Below, one piece after another: positions 9,441 through 19,007 of a stretch of 64,000 nucleotides of DNA. The position numbers were made by a program, and so were the translations under genes. The notes below the pieces were generated by a model. That model had not been told where the DNA came from, ran no database searches, and saw only the letters and a list, made by a program, of their open reading frames with translations. This stretch comes from an uncultured bacterium (GTDB lineage: Bacteria; Muiribacteriota; Ozemobacteria; Ozemobacterales; Ozemobacteraceae): the NCBI GenBank assembly GCA_937949615.1, contig CALEDQ010000011.1:32269-96268 (forward strand), read 5' to 3'. Numbering within the stretch: the stretch's first letter is position 1; each line of letters starts with the position of its first letter.

Positions 9441-10187
9441 GTGATCTTTGAGAAACAGTTTTCAATATTTCTGGACCTGGGCCGATCGCAGATGCAAAAG
9501 CTTTTGCTGCTGTTTTTCCTTTCGGTTCTGGCTGAAATGCCTGCTTTCGGGGCAACATACTATGATGGGCTGATGTCATATTTCATGGGCGATCATGCCG
9601 TGGCTGCGGAAATTCTTCGAGATCAGGCAGAAAGAGGCAATTCTGACGCACAGCTGATTCTTGGTTCAATGTATGATCGCGGCGAAGGTGTGCAGTCTGA
9701 TGCGGGCATGGCGATAAAGTGGTGGCGTCGGGCCGCCGAAAAGAATGTTTCTGAGGCCCAGTTCAACCTTGGCGATTTTTATCGCAGGGGCAGGGGAGTT
9801 TCCCGCGATCTCAGTGAATCGGTAAAATGGTTCAAAAAAGCGGCTGAAGGCGGCTACCCCAAGGCACAGCGCGCTCTTGCCTATGCTTATTCCACTGGCG
9901 ACGGAGTGAAAAAAGACCTGAAAGAGGCGGTGAAATGGTGGGAAAAAGCAGCAGAGCAGGGCGACAGTCACGCTCAATGTATTCTTGCCCTTTCATATGC
10001 CATGGGGCAAGGGTGTCGGGCCAGTCTGGCAGAAGCCTATTTCTGGGCCTACATTGCTGCGGAAAAAGATGAAAAATACCTGATTCTTCGCAACCGTCTC
10101 GCCGCTGAGTTGAAACCCGATGATCACCGACAGACGGTCGTGCGGGCCCGCGCCTGGATAAAAAGGTTCGATCTCGAAAAAAGGTAG
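9441..10187 (+). CDS. Secreted Sel1-repeat protein
   Basis: The start is GTG 9441, seven bases after GGAGG. An internal ATG at 9492 sits directly before the hydrophobic segment but has no ribosome site. Residues 18-38 form a signal-peptide-like segment ending in PAFGA. Residues 50-200 contain about four Sel1 repeats with the usual pattern A-x-x-x-L-G-x-x-Y-x-x-G-x-G-V, followed by W-W/F-x-x-A-A. Sel1 repeats form TPR-like alpha-solenoids that mediate protein contacts, often in periplasmic signalling or assembly. The 17-residue extension before the hydrophobic core is unusual for a signal peptide. Partner unknown; the gene stands alone ahead of a tRNA gene. Confidence 0.8.
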   Translation: MIFEKQFSIFLDLGRSQMQKLLLLFFLSVLAEMPAFGATYYDGLMSYFMGDHAVAAEILRDQAERGNSDAQLILGSMYDRGEGVQSDAGMAIKWWRRAAEKNVSEAQFNLGDFYRRGRGVSRDLSESVKWFKKAAEGGYPKAQRALAYAYSTGDGVKKDLKEAVKWWEKAAEQGDSHAQCILALSYAMGQGCRASLAEAYFWAYIAAEKDEKYLILRNRLAAELKPDDHRQTVVRARAWIKRFDLEKR

Positions 10188-10195
10188 CGTTTTTT

Positions 10196-10224
10196 TTGCC
10201 CTCCAGTCTTAATGGTGGTATAAT
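10196..10224 (+). promoter_or_regulatory. Probable sigma70-type promoter for tRNA-Ala
   Basis: TTGCCC at 10196-10201 and a perfect TATAAT at 10219-10224, separated by 17 bp, lie about 50 bp upstream of the tRNA. This is a pattern match only. Confidence 0.5.
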
Positions 10225-10272
10225 AGCGAAGCATTTTTGGCATACCGATTCTGGTTTGCCAGTTTTGTAAAA

Positions 10273-10345
10273 GGGGCTGTAGCTCAGCTGGGAGAGCGCG
10301 ACATTCGCATTGTCGAGGCCGACGGTTCGATCCCGTTCAGCTCCA
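10273..10345 (+). tRNA. tRNA-Ala, anticodon CGC
   Basis: A full cloverleaf can be folded by eye. The acceptor stem pairs GGGGCTG with CAGCTCC and the D-stem pairs GCTC with GAGC. The anticodon stem CGACA/TGTCG encloses loop TTCGCAT (anticodon CGC, reading GCG). The variable loop is AGGCC, and the T-stem GACGG/CCGTT encloses loop TTCGATC. The discriminator base is A. CCA is not encoded, so it must be added enzymatically. Length is 73 nt. Confidence 0.93.
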
Positions 10346-10377
10346 AACGGGCCGGTTGAAGCCGGTGTGTCCACAAG

Positions 10378-10399
10378 ACCCGCCTGATGGGCGGGTTTT
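10378..10399 (+). terminator. Rho-independent terminator after tRNA-Ala
   Basis: Stem ACCCGCC/GGCGGGT with a 5-nt loop followed by TTTT, 33 bp after the tRNA. It also separates the tRNA from the converging WG-repeat gene. Confidence 0.7.
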
Positions 10400-10427
10400 G
10401 TGCTGTCTGGCAGTTCTTTCCGGGTAA

Positions 10428-12368
10428 TTATTTTTCTTTTTTCTGTTCGAGCTCGGGGGTCAGGGTTTCGGCTTCGGCCGGTTCAAAAGTGCCGTCGGTG
10501 AGCACCAGACCTTTTTTGTTGCCTTCGAAGACAATGTATGTGCCGTCTTCCTGCTGATCCACATCTGTGTAGATATGAGGCAATACCTCTTTGCCGGAAG
10601 TATCGATAAAACCCCAGAGTTTGTTTTTTCTGACTGCGGCAATACCGTTTTTAAAACCATAGGCTTTTTCATACTGACACTCGATCACCATTTTACCGTC
10701 GCCATTCAGGTAGCCGCAGCCCTTGTCTGACATTACCCAGCAGAAGTTTTCTGAAATATTGCCGGCGTCTTTGAATTTAGTGCCGGTGCCCTGCGGTTTT
10801 TCGGCAGTGATGAGTTCCCATGTTTTATCGCGCTGCGCCAGCATTACCCCGGTCGAAAAAACACGGATCTGCCGGTATTCCGGGCGCAGGCGCCAGTTGC
10901 CTTTCTCATCCTGAACGCCGACGCGGTTATGAAATGTCGCATACCGCCAGCCATAAGCATGCTGATATATTTTGTGCACCGATACATCAGGTTTTTCTGC
11001 CGGCCGCCCATCATGGGAAATGATCAGCATGCCTTCTGCCATTTCCGCTGCCGCCTGCCCGTTGCTAAAACTGCCGACCCAGACAAAGCGCGCCGGAATA
11101 GCTTCTTTCAGATCGCGATCCAGAAAACCCCACAGACCGTCACGGTTTTTAAAGGCCGCCATTCCGTCTGAAAAATTGCTGATTTTCTGGTAATCGAACT
11201 CTTTGAGCTGACGGTTGCGCGTGTCAAAAATCGCCAGCCCCTTTTCAGTTTCTGCCAGCAGGTAGACTTCGCCAAGCGGGGTGATCTTTGAGTTTGAGAG
11301 AGGCAGAAGAATTTTACCGTTCTGATCGAACAGACCCTGTTTGCCATCTAAATTGGCCAGAATGCTGCCATCGGGGCAGACCAGAAACGAATCATAAATC
11401 GCTGGCAGAACCCAGCCGCGGCTGCGATGAAAGATGCCTGCTTCAAAAGCTGTGTAAACGCAGAGCAGTTCAGGGTTATCGTGGGCGTTGATGTAGCTGT
11501 ATTCGGGCTTGACCAGATAATTGCCGGCTTTGTCGATGATGCCGAAGCTGCCGCTGGCAACTATTATGGCGCTGCCTGAGGCAAAATCATCGGCCCTTTC
11601 GAATCTTTCCGGAATAACCATGTTGCCGGCAATGTCGATGTACCCCCATAGATTTGCACGCCGCACCGGTGCCAGACCTTCCCTAAAGCTTTTGGCTTCA
11701 GCAAACTGTGGTTTAATCGCCAATTTGCCATCTAAACCCAGATAACCCCAGAGTTTGTCGGCAAAAACAGCAACCCGGCCTGAGTTCATCGGCAGCATGC
11801 GTTCCCAGGTTGCGCTGCCGATCTGGTTGCCGCTGCTGTCGATCAGGTGCCAGCGCTCATTTTTCTGCAACGGAAAAACCCCGGCGTTGAAGCCGTTTGT
11901 CCAGTCATCAAGAGGGTCTGATTCGTAAAGATCATCGGGGTCGACGCCATCGCCAGAAAAACGCATTACCAGTTCTTCTGAATCTTTATTGTTCTGCGGC
12001 GACCAGACTTTATCGAAAGCCGGTTCAACGACGTATGCCGCCGAAGTGTCGATTACGCCCCAGCACCCACGGTTTTTGACGGCTGCAAAGCCCTTTTCAA
12101 AACGGCAGACCTTGTCGAAAAGCGGCGAAATTTCGACTTCTCCGGAAGGTTTGGTAATGCCCCAGGCGCCGGTTGCCGGCCCGGTCGCAAACCCGAATTT
12201 ATCGCCCACCTGCACCGGCTTGAATTCCCAGTCGTCGATGCCGGAAAAAGTCAGCCAGGCCCGGTTATAGGCAAAGGTGACATGCGTCTGCTGAGCTGAA
12301 ACGAAAGTCGTGCAAAGGGTGAACAAAAGCAGGTTTATCAGTGTGCCGGGTTGTTTCATGCTCAGCAT
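10428..12368 (-). CDS. Secreted WG-repeat protein
   Basis: 646 residues with a signal peptide (about residues 1-25, ending FVSAQQ) and many copies of the WG repeat. Examples are LWGYLGLDGK, LWGYIDIAGN, LWGFLDRDLK and LWGFIDTSGK, each followed by a P-x-F/Y motif such as IKPQF or IPERF. WG repeats are beta-rich modules of unknown function found in exported proteins of many bacteria. Two in-frame ATGs, 12368 and 12359, are possible. It lies 17 nt downstream of the small secreted protein on the same strand, so the two probably form an operon. The C-terminus ends in a short charged Glu/Lys tail. Confidence 0.82.
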   Translation of the reverse strand: MLSMKQPGTLINLLLFTLCTTFVSAQQTHVTFAYNRAWLTFSGIDDWEFKPVQVGDKFGFATGPATGAWGITKPSGEVEISPLFDKVCRFEKGFAAVKNRGCWGVIDTSAAYVVEPAFDKVWSPQNNKDSEELVMRFSGDGVDPDDLYESDPLDDWTNGFNAGVFPLQKNERWHLIDSSGNQIGSATWERMLPMNSGRVAVFADKLWGYLGLDGKLAIKPQFAEAKSFREGLAPVRRANLWGYIDIAGNMVIPERFERADDFASGSAIIVASGSFGIIDKAGNYLVKPEYSYINAHDNPELLCVYTAFEAGIFHRSRGWVLPAIYDSFLVCPDGSILANLDGKQGLFDQNGKILLPLSNSKITPLGEVYLLAETEKGLAIFDTRNRQLKEFDYQKISNFSDGMAAFKNRDGLWGFLDRDLKEAIPARFVWVGSFSNGQAAAEMAEGMLIISHDGRPAEKPDVSVHKIYQHAYGWRYATFHNRVGVQDEKGNWRLRPEYRQIRVFSTGVMLAQRDKTWELITAEKPQGTGTKFKDAGNISENFCWVMSDKGCGYLNGDGKMVIECQYEKAYGFKNGIAAVRKNKLWGFIDTSGKEVLPHIYTDVDQQEDGTYIVFEGNKKGLVLTDGTFEPAEAETLTPELEQKKEK

Positions 12369-12385
12369 GATAGTGTCAGACCTTT

Positions 12386-12772
12386 CTATTCGAAATCACA
12401 GACGATAATGCGTTTGACAAAGGGCAAAGAAGCCAGCTTGAAAAGCACCTGCCGATATTCTGGCTGATGGGTTGAGCCGATGCACAGACACTCGCCCGGT
12501 TGCGCGCCGATTCTGCCGTGCGAACCGGGCATGAACTGCACGGTCGTGTCAATCGCCGAGACCTGGTGGCGGGCCTCTTCGGTGTCTGGGATGCTGAATT
12601 CGTAAGCCACCGCCACTTTTCCGTCAGCCGGGCCGCGCAGCCCTGCGGCATCGATCTGGCTGAGATCTATTTCGACCTTTTTCCAGACAGCGGATTCATC
12701 AGCACCGGTATGGCCGAAATGCCAGAAAACCGGAAGCAGACACAGGGCGAAAATCAGAATTATTTTTTTCAT
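12386..12772 (-). CDS. Small secreted protein of unknown function
   Basis: 128 residues, with an N-terminal hydrophobic segment (MKKIILIFALCLLPVFW) that looks like a signal peptide or single anchor. The remainder is soluble, with two Cys (in ECLCIG) and another near the C-terminus (VCDFE). I do not recognise the family. It is the upstream member of a two-gene unit with the WG-repeat protein. Confidence 0.6.
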   Translation of the reverse strand: MKKIILIFALCLLPVFWHFGHTGADESAVWKKVEIDLSQIDAAGLRGPADGKVAVAYEFSIPDTEEARHQVSAIDTTVQFMPGSHGRIGAQPGECLCIGSTHQPEYRQVLFKLASLPFVKRIIVCDFE

Positions 12773-12858
12773 TTTTTCATTCTAACAGCGAAACCATTTT
12801 ATAAAAAGCAGTTGATAAATGCCTGATAAAACAGACTGCACCACTTTTTACACCGTTG

Positions 12859-12889
12859 ATCGGTGTTCATCAGTGTTAATCCGTGGCCA
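12859..12889 (+). repeat. Dispersed intergenic repeat, copy 1
   Basis: About 31 bp built on the words GTGTTCATC and ATCCGTGGC. The reverse complement of 43139-43169 matches it at nearly all positions (differences at roughly five). It lies between divergent genes. Confidence 0.6.
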
Positions 12890-12982
12890 TCATGGCTGAA
12901 ATGTCTGAACTGAAACATCGAGTTCATCAGCGCTGAATTTGTTGTAGAATGAGCAGATAATAAAAACCGGGAGGGCCCATCT

Positions 12983-15982
12983 GTGAAAACCCTGAAAAGC
13001 CTGCTGTGTGTTCTGCTTCCTGTGGCGTTGATGTTTGCTTCTGTTGCTTTAACCTTTGCCGCGCCCTCGCAAAATGTTTCATATACCGGGCTGTTCTATT
13101 ACCCTGCCGGCAAAACAACTCAGTTTGTCGTCAAGCTGGTAATTCCCCGTGACGGCGAATACTGGTATTACTACCGTTCGCGGCCGGTTCAGCTGAACGA
13201 TCAGGCGGCCAACGAGTGGCTTTCTTCTTACGTCAATTCGATTTGGGAAAAAAACAGCGTTACCTATGAGGTTTTCGCATGGGGGCAGGTCAACGGCGGG
13301 CCGGCAGAACTTGCAGACCGTCTCGAGCTTCAGATTGGCACCGCTACTCAGAAAATCGTTCCGACAAGATCTGAAGAGAGCCAGATTGCCCGTATAGTCT
13401 GTGCGACCGCCGAAACTGGCCGAAATGTGTTCGGGATACCGGCATACAGAAAATGGGCGAATATTTCAGAAGAAAACATGCAGGCATGGCAACCGCTGTT
13501 TGCCCATCTTGCTACCTCTGAACGCCGCAATGATTTTCGGCGTGGCGGTCGTGATCTCGATCTATACAGCGTTTTTACCGGCATCAGCGCCATTCGCGAG
13601 ACACTGCAGAGTGACGTGAATATCGGCGACCGCCCGGAAGGAATGGATACCCGCTGCGCTGCCAGCCAGCGTATCATTCAGAGCGCGGTCGAAATGTACA
13701 ACATGGATCAGGAAAAGGCCATGGAAGAACTCGATATCGATGTTCTTGTTGAAAAGAAATATCTGAAAGAAAGATTGCAGTGCCATTCAGGCCGCCAATA
13801 TTACGGAAAAGATCTTGCCGGCAACGGCGTTGTCAGGTGCCCTCTACATGGCGATCCAGCCAACCCGAAACCAGACGCCGGCAATGAAGCTGATCTTGAA
13901 AAAACGGTCAGGGCCGACAGCCTCGCCGGGCCGAATGCCCCTTCGCACCCCTGGGCAACCATGATTAAAGACCCGTCTATGAAGATGCCAGAGGTTTATA
14001 GCATGATTCCCGGGGATTGCGCCTTCATTCATTTTCCTTCCTATTCGGTTTTTAGAAAATCATTCGATTTCTTCGACGACTGGGCAACCGCAATCGGCAG
14101 CCTGGCCGGCGGCGATGTCGGCGGGTCGAATTTCAATCTCGAAAAGAGCATCAAAGACCAGCTGCTGCTCAAAACCGACATGCTGACCAGATTGTTTGCC
14201 GATCTTGCTCTGAGTGACATCGTTTTTGTCTGCGAAGACCCCTTTGTTTTCGAGGGAACCGCTTTTGCCGTCATGCTCAAAATTACCAACGAAGCGATGC
14301 TGCGCGAGAAGCTCGCGATGACCGCCGCCGAATTCTGCACCGAAAATCCCTCGATCAAAAAGGGGACTGAATCGATCTCTGGTAGCGAAGTGCAGACTTT
14401 TATTTCTGAAGATTTCCGCTTTCGTTCATACCGGTTGAAAATTGCTGACCAGATGATTATCTGTAATTCACCGGTCCTGATGAAAAAACTGATCGAAACC
14501 GCTGATAAAAAGGTGCTGGCCCTGACTGCACAGAAAGACCTGCACTATTTTTACGAACACATGCATGCGGCTTTCCCTTCAGCAGACCGGGTATTCAGTT
14601 TTCTTTCCGATGCATTTATCAGAAAGCTGATCGGCCCGGCATTCAAGGTCGCTGCGAAACGCCGTCTTGAATGTGTGCGCAGCGCATTGCTGCAGACCCA
14701 CGAGGTCATGCTTAACGGCCGGCTCAGCCCCGATCATGTCTGCCCGGACGGTGGCGTTTACAGTTTTGTCGATGGCGAAATCAGATGCTCTGAGCATCGG
14801 GCTTTTGGCCGTATGCAGCCGCTTTCAGAGCGTCTGCCGGTTGAGCTGACCGCAGCCGAGGCCAGCGGTTACGAGAGATTTGTCAGTCAGTACAATCAAT
14901 ATTTCAGGCAGTTTTTCGACCCGATCGGCCTTGTTTTTACCACTGAACCTGATTTCAGGGCCCGGCTGCTGATTATGCCGCTTGTCGAAAATGGTGTTTA
15001 CAGTGAGTTGCAGAAAAATCTGCGGCATGAGCCGATGAAGGCTGGCCCGCAGCTCAAGAACGGTATTCTCAAGATCGGCGCCAATCTCAAAGCTGAAACG
15101 CTGCCGGTACCGGGATACTGGTATGAAAGCGCGATTTATGCACGCCGTCTTGATATTGCCAGAAAATGTCTGACCGGTTGCGTCTGGGCGCATCTGGCAG
15201 ATCATCAGCTTCTGTTCCACTGGGATTCCAACCTCCTGGCCCGTGGCATTCTCGATTCTTTTGGCGGTGGTCGCCCCGGCGAATTTGCCGCCCTCACTCC
15301 AGGCATTCTCAGTTTCTTTTCACCAGTACTCTTCTCTTTCGAACTGACTGACAGAAGTCATTATCAGACGATCATCAGTGCTATTCAGCGCGAAATCGAA
15401 GAAAGTCGCTCCATGAGCGGGTTTTTGAGTCCGGAATTCAGCCTTGAAAGACTCGAAGAGAATGGCGTCAGCATGTATGTGCTCTCGTTCGAGCTTTTTG
15501 CGATCAAAAAGACCTATTATCTGACCGAGAAAGATGGCTTCCTTCTCTTTGCCAGCCGCAAAGACCTGCTGTTTGAGCTCACAGAAGCTGAAGAACCTGA
15601 AAAAGTCGCTCTCAACGGTAACTTTAACCTGTTTTTCTACCCGCAGCATGTGCAGCTGATGCGCTCAGATCTGCTCGAATCACGGGCCCGGTCGCAGCGC
15701 AAAGCGTGCTGCGAAAATCTCAAGAATCTCAGCTTCGTCAATGCCTTCAAATCAGAAGAAGTTCTGAAATACTATCAGCTTATATATTCGGCGCTGCCCC
15801 TGTGCCCTGCCGGCGGGCAGTATTCGACCAGCATGCCGGCGACCTGCTCTGTACACGGCAGTATTGCCGATGGCGCCCTTAAAACTGTTCCAGATTTCTT
15901 TGACGGCAGTTCATGTGTTTCTGTACAGACATTCATCAGGCCAGAAGGGCTGCAGACTGAGCTGCTTTTCATGGGCAGGTAA
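12983..15982 (+). CDS. Large secreted protein with three pilin-like Cys modules
   Basis: The start is GTG 12983, eight bases after GGGAGG. The signal peptide spans about residues 1-27 (LTFAAP). The body has alternating DUF3352-like stretches (for example about residues 330-560). Three segments resemble the C-terminal part of type II pseudopilins: residues about 222-290 (EMYNMD, LVEKKYLK, then a C..HG ending), 562-606 (CPDGGVY and CSEH) and 909-963 (CPAGGQY and CSVHG). No prepilin leader is present, so it is not itself a pilin. Function unknown; export to the periplasm or cell surface is inferred. It is followed about 100 nt later by the PilT-like fusion gene on the same strand, which may be relevant. 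Confidence 0.7.
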   Translation: MKTLKSLLCVLLPVALMFASVALTFAAPSQNVSYTGLFYYPAGKTTQFVVKLVIPRDGEYWYYYRSRPVQLNDQAANEWLSSYVNSIWEKNSVTYEVFAWGQVNGGPAELADRLELQIGTATQKIVPTRSEESQIARIVCATAETGRNVFGIPAYRKWANISEENMQAWQPLFAHLATSERRNDFRRGGRDLDLYSVFTGISAIRETLQSDVNIGDRPEGMDTRCAASQRIIQSAVEMYNMDQEKAMEELDIDVLVEKKYLKERLQCHSGRQYYGKDLAGNGVVRCPLHGDPANPKPDAGNEADLEKTVRADSLAGPNAPSHPWATMIKDPSMKMPEVYSMIPGDCAFIHFPSYSVFRKSFDFFDDWATAIGSLAGGDVGGSNFNLEKSIKDQLLLKTDMLTRLFADLALSDIVFVCEDPFVFEGTAFAVMLKITNEAMLREKLAMTAAEFCTENPSIKKGTESISGSEVQTFISEDFRFRSYRLKIADQMIICNSPVLMKKLIETADKKVLALTAQKDLHYFYEHMHAAFPSADRVFSFLSDAFIRKLIGPAFKVAAKRRLECVRSALLQTHEVMLNGRLSPDHVCPDGGVYSFVDGEIRCSEHRAFGRMQPLSERLPVELTAAEASGYERFVSQYNQYFRQFFDPIGLVFTTEPDFRARLLIMPLVENGVYSELQKNLRHEPMKAGPQLKNGILKIGANLKAETLPVPGYWYESAIYARRLDIARKCLTGCVWAHLADHQLLFHWDSNLLARGILDSFGGGRPGEFAALTPGILSFFSPVLFSFELTDRSHYQTIISAIQREIEESRSMSGFLSPEFSLERLEENGVSMYVLSFELFAIKKTYYLTEKDGFLLFASRKDLLFELTEAEEPEKVALNGNFNLFFYPQHVQLMRSDLLESRARSQRKACCENLKNLSFVNAFKSEEVLKYYQLIYSALPLCPAGGQYSTSMPATCSVHGSIADGALKTVPDFFDGSSCVSVQTFIRPEGLQTELLFMGR

Positions 15983-16079
15983 TTTCGCTTTACCTGTTAT
16001 TTTGTTATCATGCTGTGGATGCGCTTGCCGGTGAAGCTCAAAACATCGTCCTGAATCAAGAAATGGCGGTTAAACCAGA

Positions 16080-18800
16080 ATGAGTGTTGTGAATCAGTCT
16101 GAGAAGCTTGCGTCGATTTCAGAGGCATTTAAATCAGGCAATGCGGCCGATTTGAAAAGGTTGCTTCCCGCATGCGCCGATCTTGATTCAGAGCAGTTCA
16201 TACAATTGCTGCTTTACAGAGGTCTGGCGCACCCAGATTCTTCGGTGCAGCAGAAATCTGCCGAAATCCTCGGGAAAAGACTCTCGACCGTCGCTGAGCA
16301 GCTTCAGACTCTGCTGCATCACCCGGCCGATTCGATCAGATACTGGTCGCTGTTTCTGCTTGGTCTAGGCGGGCGGCTTGAGCCTGAGCATGTGCTCAAT
16401 ATCCTCAGGAACCCTGAAAAAGACGAAATCAAGATGCTGGCTGCCGATCTTGCCGTCAGATTGAAGATTCCCGGTGGTCTTGAACTGCTGATCGCATTAA
16501 TGGAAAACCCCAGCTTCATGCTGCGACGCCACATCAATGAATTGCTGCTTAAACAGGGCGAACTGCTGCTGCCGGTGATCAAAAATGTTTTCGCCTCCGG
16601 AAAGCTGCACCAGAAATACTGGGGCCTTAAACTGCTCGTCGATGTCAGCGGCCCCAAAGCGATCAAGCAGATTCAGAAGTTTCTGCTCTCCAAAGACCCG
16701 GTTGTCCGGCTTTATGCCATTGCCGCTCTCGAATTCGTTCCGGGCGAAAAATCGCTCGGCTTTCTTTTCTCGGCGATGCTCGATCAATCACCGCTGATGC
16801 GTTATCAGGCGGTTCAGGTGCTGTCGCGCAAAGGGGATGAAGCTCTTCAGAAAGCCATGAAGATCATGAAAAACAAATCCCCCGAATTGAAGGATGAGGT
16901 TATCGTCATTGTCGGGCGTATTCTTGGCCCGCGCGCCATGACTGTCTTCGCCCAGGATCTCGAAAGCCAGAATCCCGATGACCGCTATTACGCCCTGAAG
17001 GCCATAGGAGTCAGCCCCGATCGCGAAGGCATTGCCCGCCTGATAAAAGCTTTTCGTGACCCGGTATGGGTTGTCAGAAGCCTGGCCAGCGACCTTCTGG
17101 GCCAGCTTGGCACGGTGGCCACCGATGCTCTTATCGGTGCCCTTGGCGATGAAGATTTCGACACGCTTTCATGGGCGGCAAAAACGCTGGGGGCCGGCCA
17201 TGACCCGAGCTCAGTCCGCAATCTTCTCAATATCGTCGACCATCACCTCGACGACAACGCCAGAATCTGTGCTATCAAGGCCCTGTCACGTCTCGATGTC
17301 GAATTTACCGTTGATCTTCTGATTCTCGGGTTCCGTCAGCCGGCAATGTCGATACGACACGCAATTGTCGAAGCTCTGTCACGCATGACGCGGGGTAAAG
17401 TCATCAAGCCGCTGCTGATTTCTCTTTTCGACCGCGATAAAACCATTTCTTTCTGGTGCGAAAAGACACTCAAGAATCTGCAATACCCGGCGTTGCCAAG
17501 TGTTCTGACAATGCTCGTCACTCTTAACGAACGCGAAGCTGAAAAGTTCAATCGCTTTCTGCACCAGCTGAAGCCCGAACAGATCGAAAAGCTGCTGAGT
17601 CGCGAGCGGCTGCGGCTCGATGATTTTGACCCTGAAACGCAGCCCGAAGAAGAATTCCTGGCGGTCGCCCTCAGTGAATACCGCGACCTTCGCGACCTTT
17701 TGTTCCAGGTCAAGGAACAGAAGGGCTCTGATCTTCACCTGGTCGTCGGGTTGCCGCCGATGATAAGAATTCATGGCGATCTGACGCGCACCAGCCTGCC
17801 GCCCCTGTCTGAGGAAAGGGCCAACCAGCTTATGCTGCCAATTCTTACCGAAGACCAGCGCCGCACGTTCAGCGAAAAATTCGAAATCGACTTTTCTTAT
17901 GAGGTTAAGCATGTCGGGCGTTTCCGTGCCAATATTTTCCGGCAGCGGGGCGGGGTGAGCGGAGTTTTTCGAATAATTCCGACCACCATACCGACTTTCG
18001 AAGACCTCGGCCTCGACCGGCGCGTCTTTGAACCCATCTGCGATCATCGCAACGGTCTCATTCTGGTCACCGGCCCCACCGGTTCGGGCAAATCGACAAC
18101 CATGGCGGCAATGGTCGATGTCATCAACAAAACCAGATACGAACATATTCTGACGATCGAAGATCCGATCGAATTCGTGCATCAGCATAAACGCTGTAGT
18201 GTTAATCAACGGGAGCTGAGTGTACACACGCTGTCGTTTGCCGCCGCTCTCAAGTCTGCCCTTCGTGAAGACCCTGACGTTATTCTAGTTGGTGAAATGC
18301 GTGACCCTGAAACGATAAAACTGGCTCTGACCGCCGCTGAAACCGGGCATCTGGTCTTCTCAACCCTTCATACAATCAATACCTACGAAAGTATAAACCG
18401 TATCATCGGGGCTTTCTCTTCAGACCATCAGGAACAGGTGCGCCAGGAACTCTCAGGGGTGCTGCGCGCTATCGTTTCGCAGAAACTTCTGCCCAGATCG
18501 GATCACAAGGGCAGGGTGCTTGCCTACGAACTGCTGGTCTGTAACACTGCAGTAAAAAACCTGATCAAGGAAGCCAAGCTCGAGCAGATAATTTCAATTA
18601 TGCAGACCAGTCAGGGGGACAATATGCAGACCATGGATCAGTCTCTGGCCAATCTCGTTATGGCCGGTGCCTGCTCTCAGGATTCAGTTCTGCCGCATGT
18701 CATCGACAAAAAGAGCTTTCCTGGCCTGATAAAGCCGCAGAAACCGGCAAACAACCCGCCGACCGGTTCTGCCGCTCCAAGAAATCTGCCGAAAAACTGA
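16080..18800 (+). CDS. HEAT-repeat protein fused to a PilT-type pilus retraction ATPase
   Basis: 906 residues. Residues about 1-520 are tandem HEAT/PBS-lyase-like helical repeats (many LLG, AL..L and D..VR..A patterns). Residues about 540-870 are a full PilT/GspE-family ATPase: N-terminal QKGSDLHL motif, Walker A GPTGSGKSTT (from residue 665), Asp box EDPIEFVH, Walker B DVILVGEMRD and His box AETGHLVFSTLHT. The motif AVKNLIKE matches the AIRNLIRE signature of PilT retraction ATPases. Family knowledge: PilT hexamers depolymerise type IV pili from the cytoplasmic face. Ordinary PilT is about 350 residues, so the HEAT extension is the oddity; it may dock the motor or regulate it. The ribosome site before ATG 16080 is weak. 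Confidence 0.88.
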   Translation: MSVVNQSEKLASISEAFKSGNAADLKRLLPACADLDSEQFIQLLLYRGLAHPDSSVQQKSAEILGKRLSTVAEQLQTLLHHPADSIRYWSLFLLGLGGRLEPEHVLNILRNPEKDEIKMLAADLAVRLKIPGGLELLIALMENPSFMLRRHINELLLKQGELLLPVIKNVFASGKLHQKYWGLKLLVDVSGPKAIKQIQKFLLSKDPVVRLYAIAALEFVPGEKSLGFLFSAMLDQSPLMRYQAVQVLSRKGDEALQKAMKIMKNKSPELKDEVIVIVGRILGPRAMTVFAQDLESQNPDDRYYALKAIGVSPDREGIARLIKAFRDPVWVVRSLASDLLGQLGTVATDALIGALGDEDFDTLSWAAKTLGAGHDPSSVRNLLNIVDHHLDDNARICAIKALSRLDVEFTVDLLILGFRQPAMSIRHAIVEALSRMTRGKVIKPLLISLFDRDKTISFWCEKTLKNLQYPALPSVLTMLVTLNEREAEKFNRFLHQLKPEQIEKLLSRERLRLDDFDPETQPEEEFLAVALSEYRDLRDLLFQVKEQKGSDLHLVVGLPPMIRIHGDLTRTSLPPLSEERANQLMLPILTEDQRRTFSEKFEIDFSYEVKHVGRFRANIFRQRGGVSGVFRIIPTTIPTFEDLGLDRRVFEPICDHRNGLILVTGPTGSGKSTTMAAMVDVINKTRYEHILTIEDPIEFVHQHKRCSVNQRELSVHTLSFAAALKSALREDPDVILVGEMRDPETIKLALTAAETGHLVFSTLHTINTYESINRIIGAFSSDHQEQVRQELSGVLRAIVSQKLLPRSDHKGRVLAYELLVCNTAVKNLIKEAKLEQIISIMQTSQGDNMQTMDQSLANLVMAGACSQDSVLPHVIDKKSFPGLIKPQKPANNPPTGSAAPRNLPKN

Positions 18801-19007
18801 CGCTGCACCAATGCTTCTCTGAAAAACGGCAGCTGAAGAGGTTTGGACTCTGCAGGCCTGTGTGTTTTTACCTGGTGAAAAATTTGAAAACCTCTGTCGG
18901 CAGTGCACGCAATAATTTCGAAAATGGCTGGCAAAGGGTACAAAAAAGTTGTAAAAATTTTTTTCATCAGGCCTTCCGGAAATTAATTTGGGGAGTATAA
19001 TTCAAAT

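Noticed and set aside
17379..18227. 282-codon open frame on the minus strand
   Set aside because: Antisense to the PilT ATPase core, which is strongly supported by motifs.
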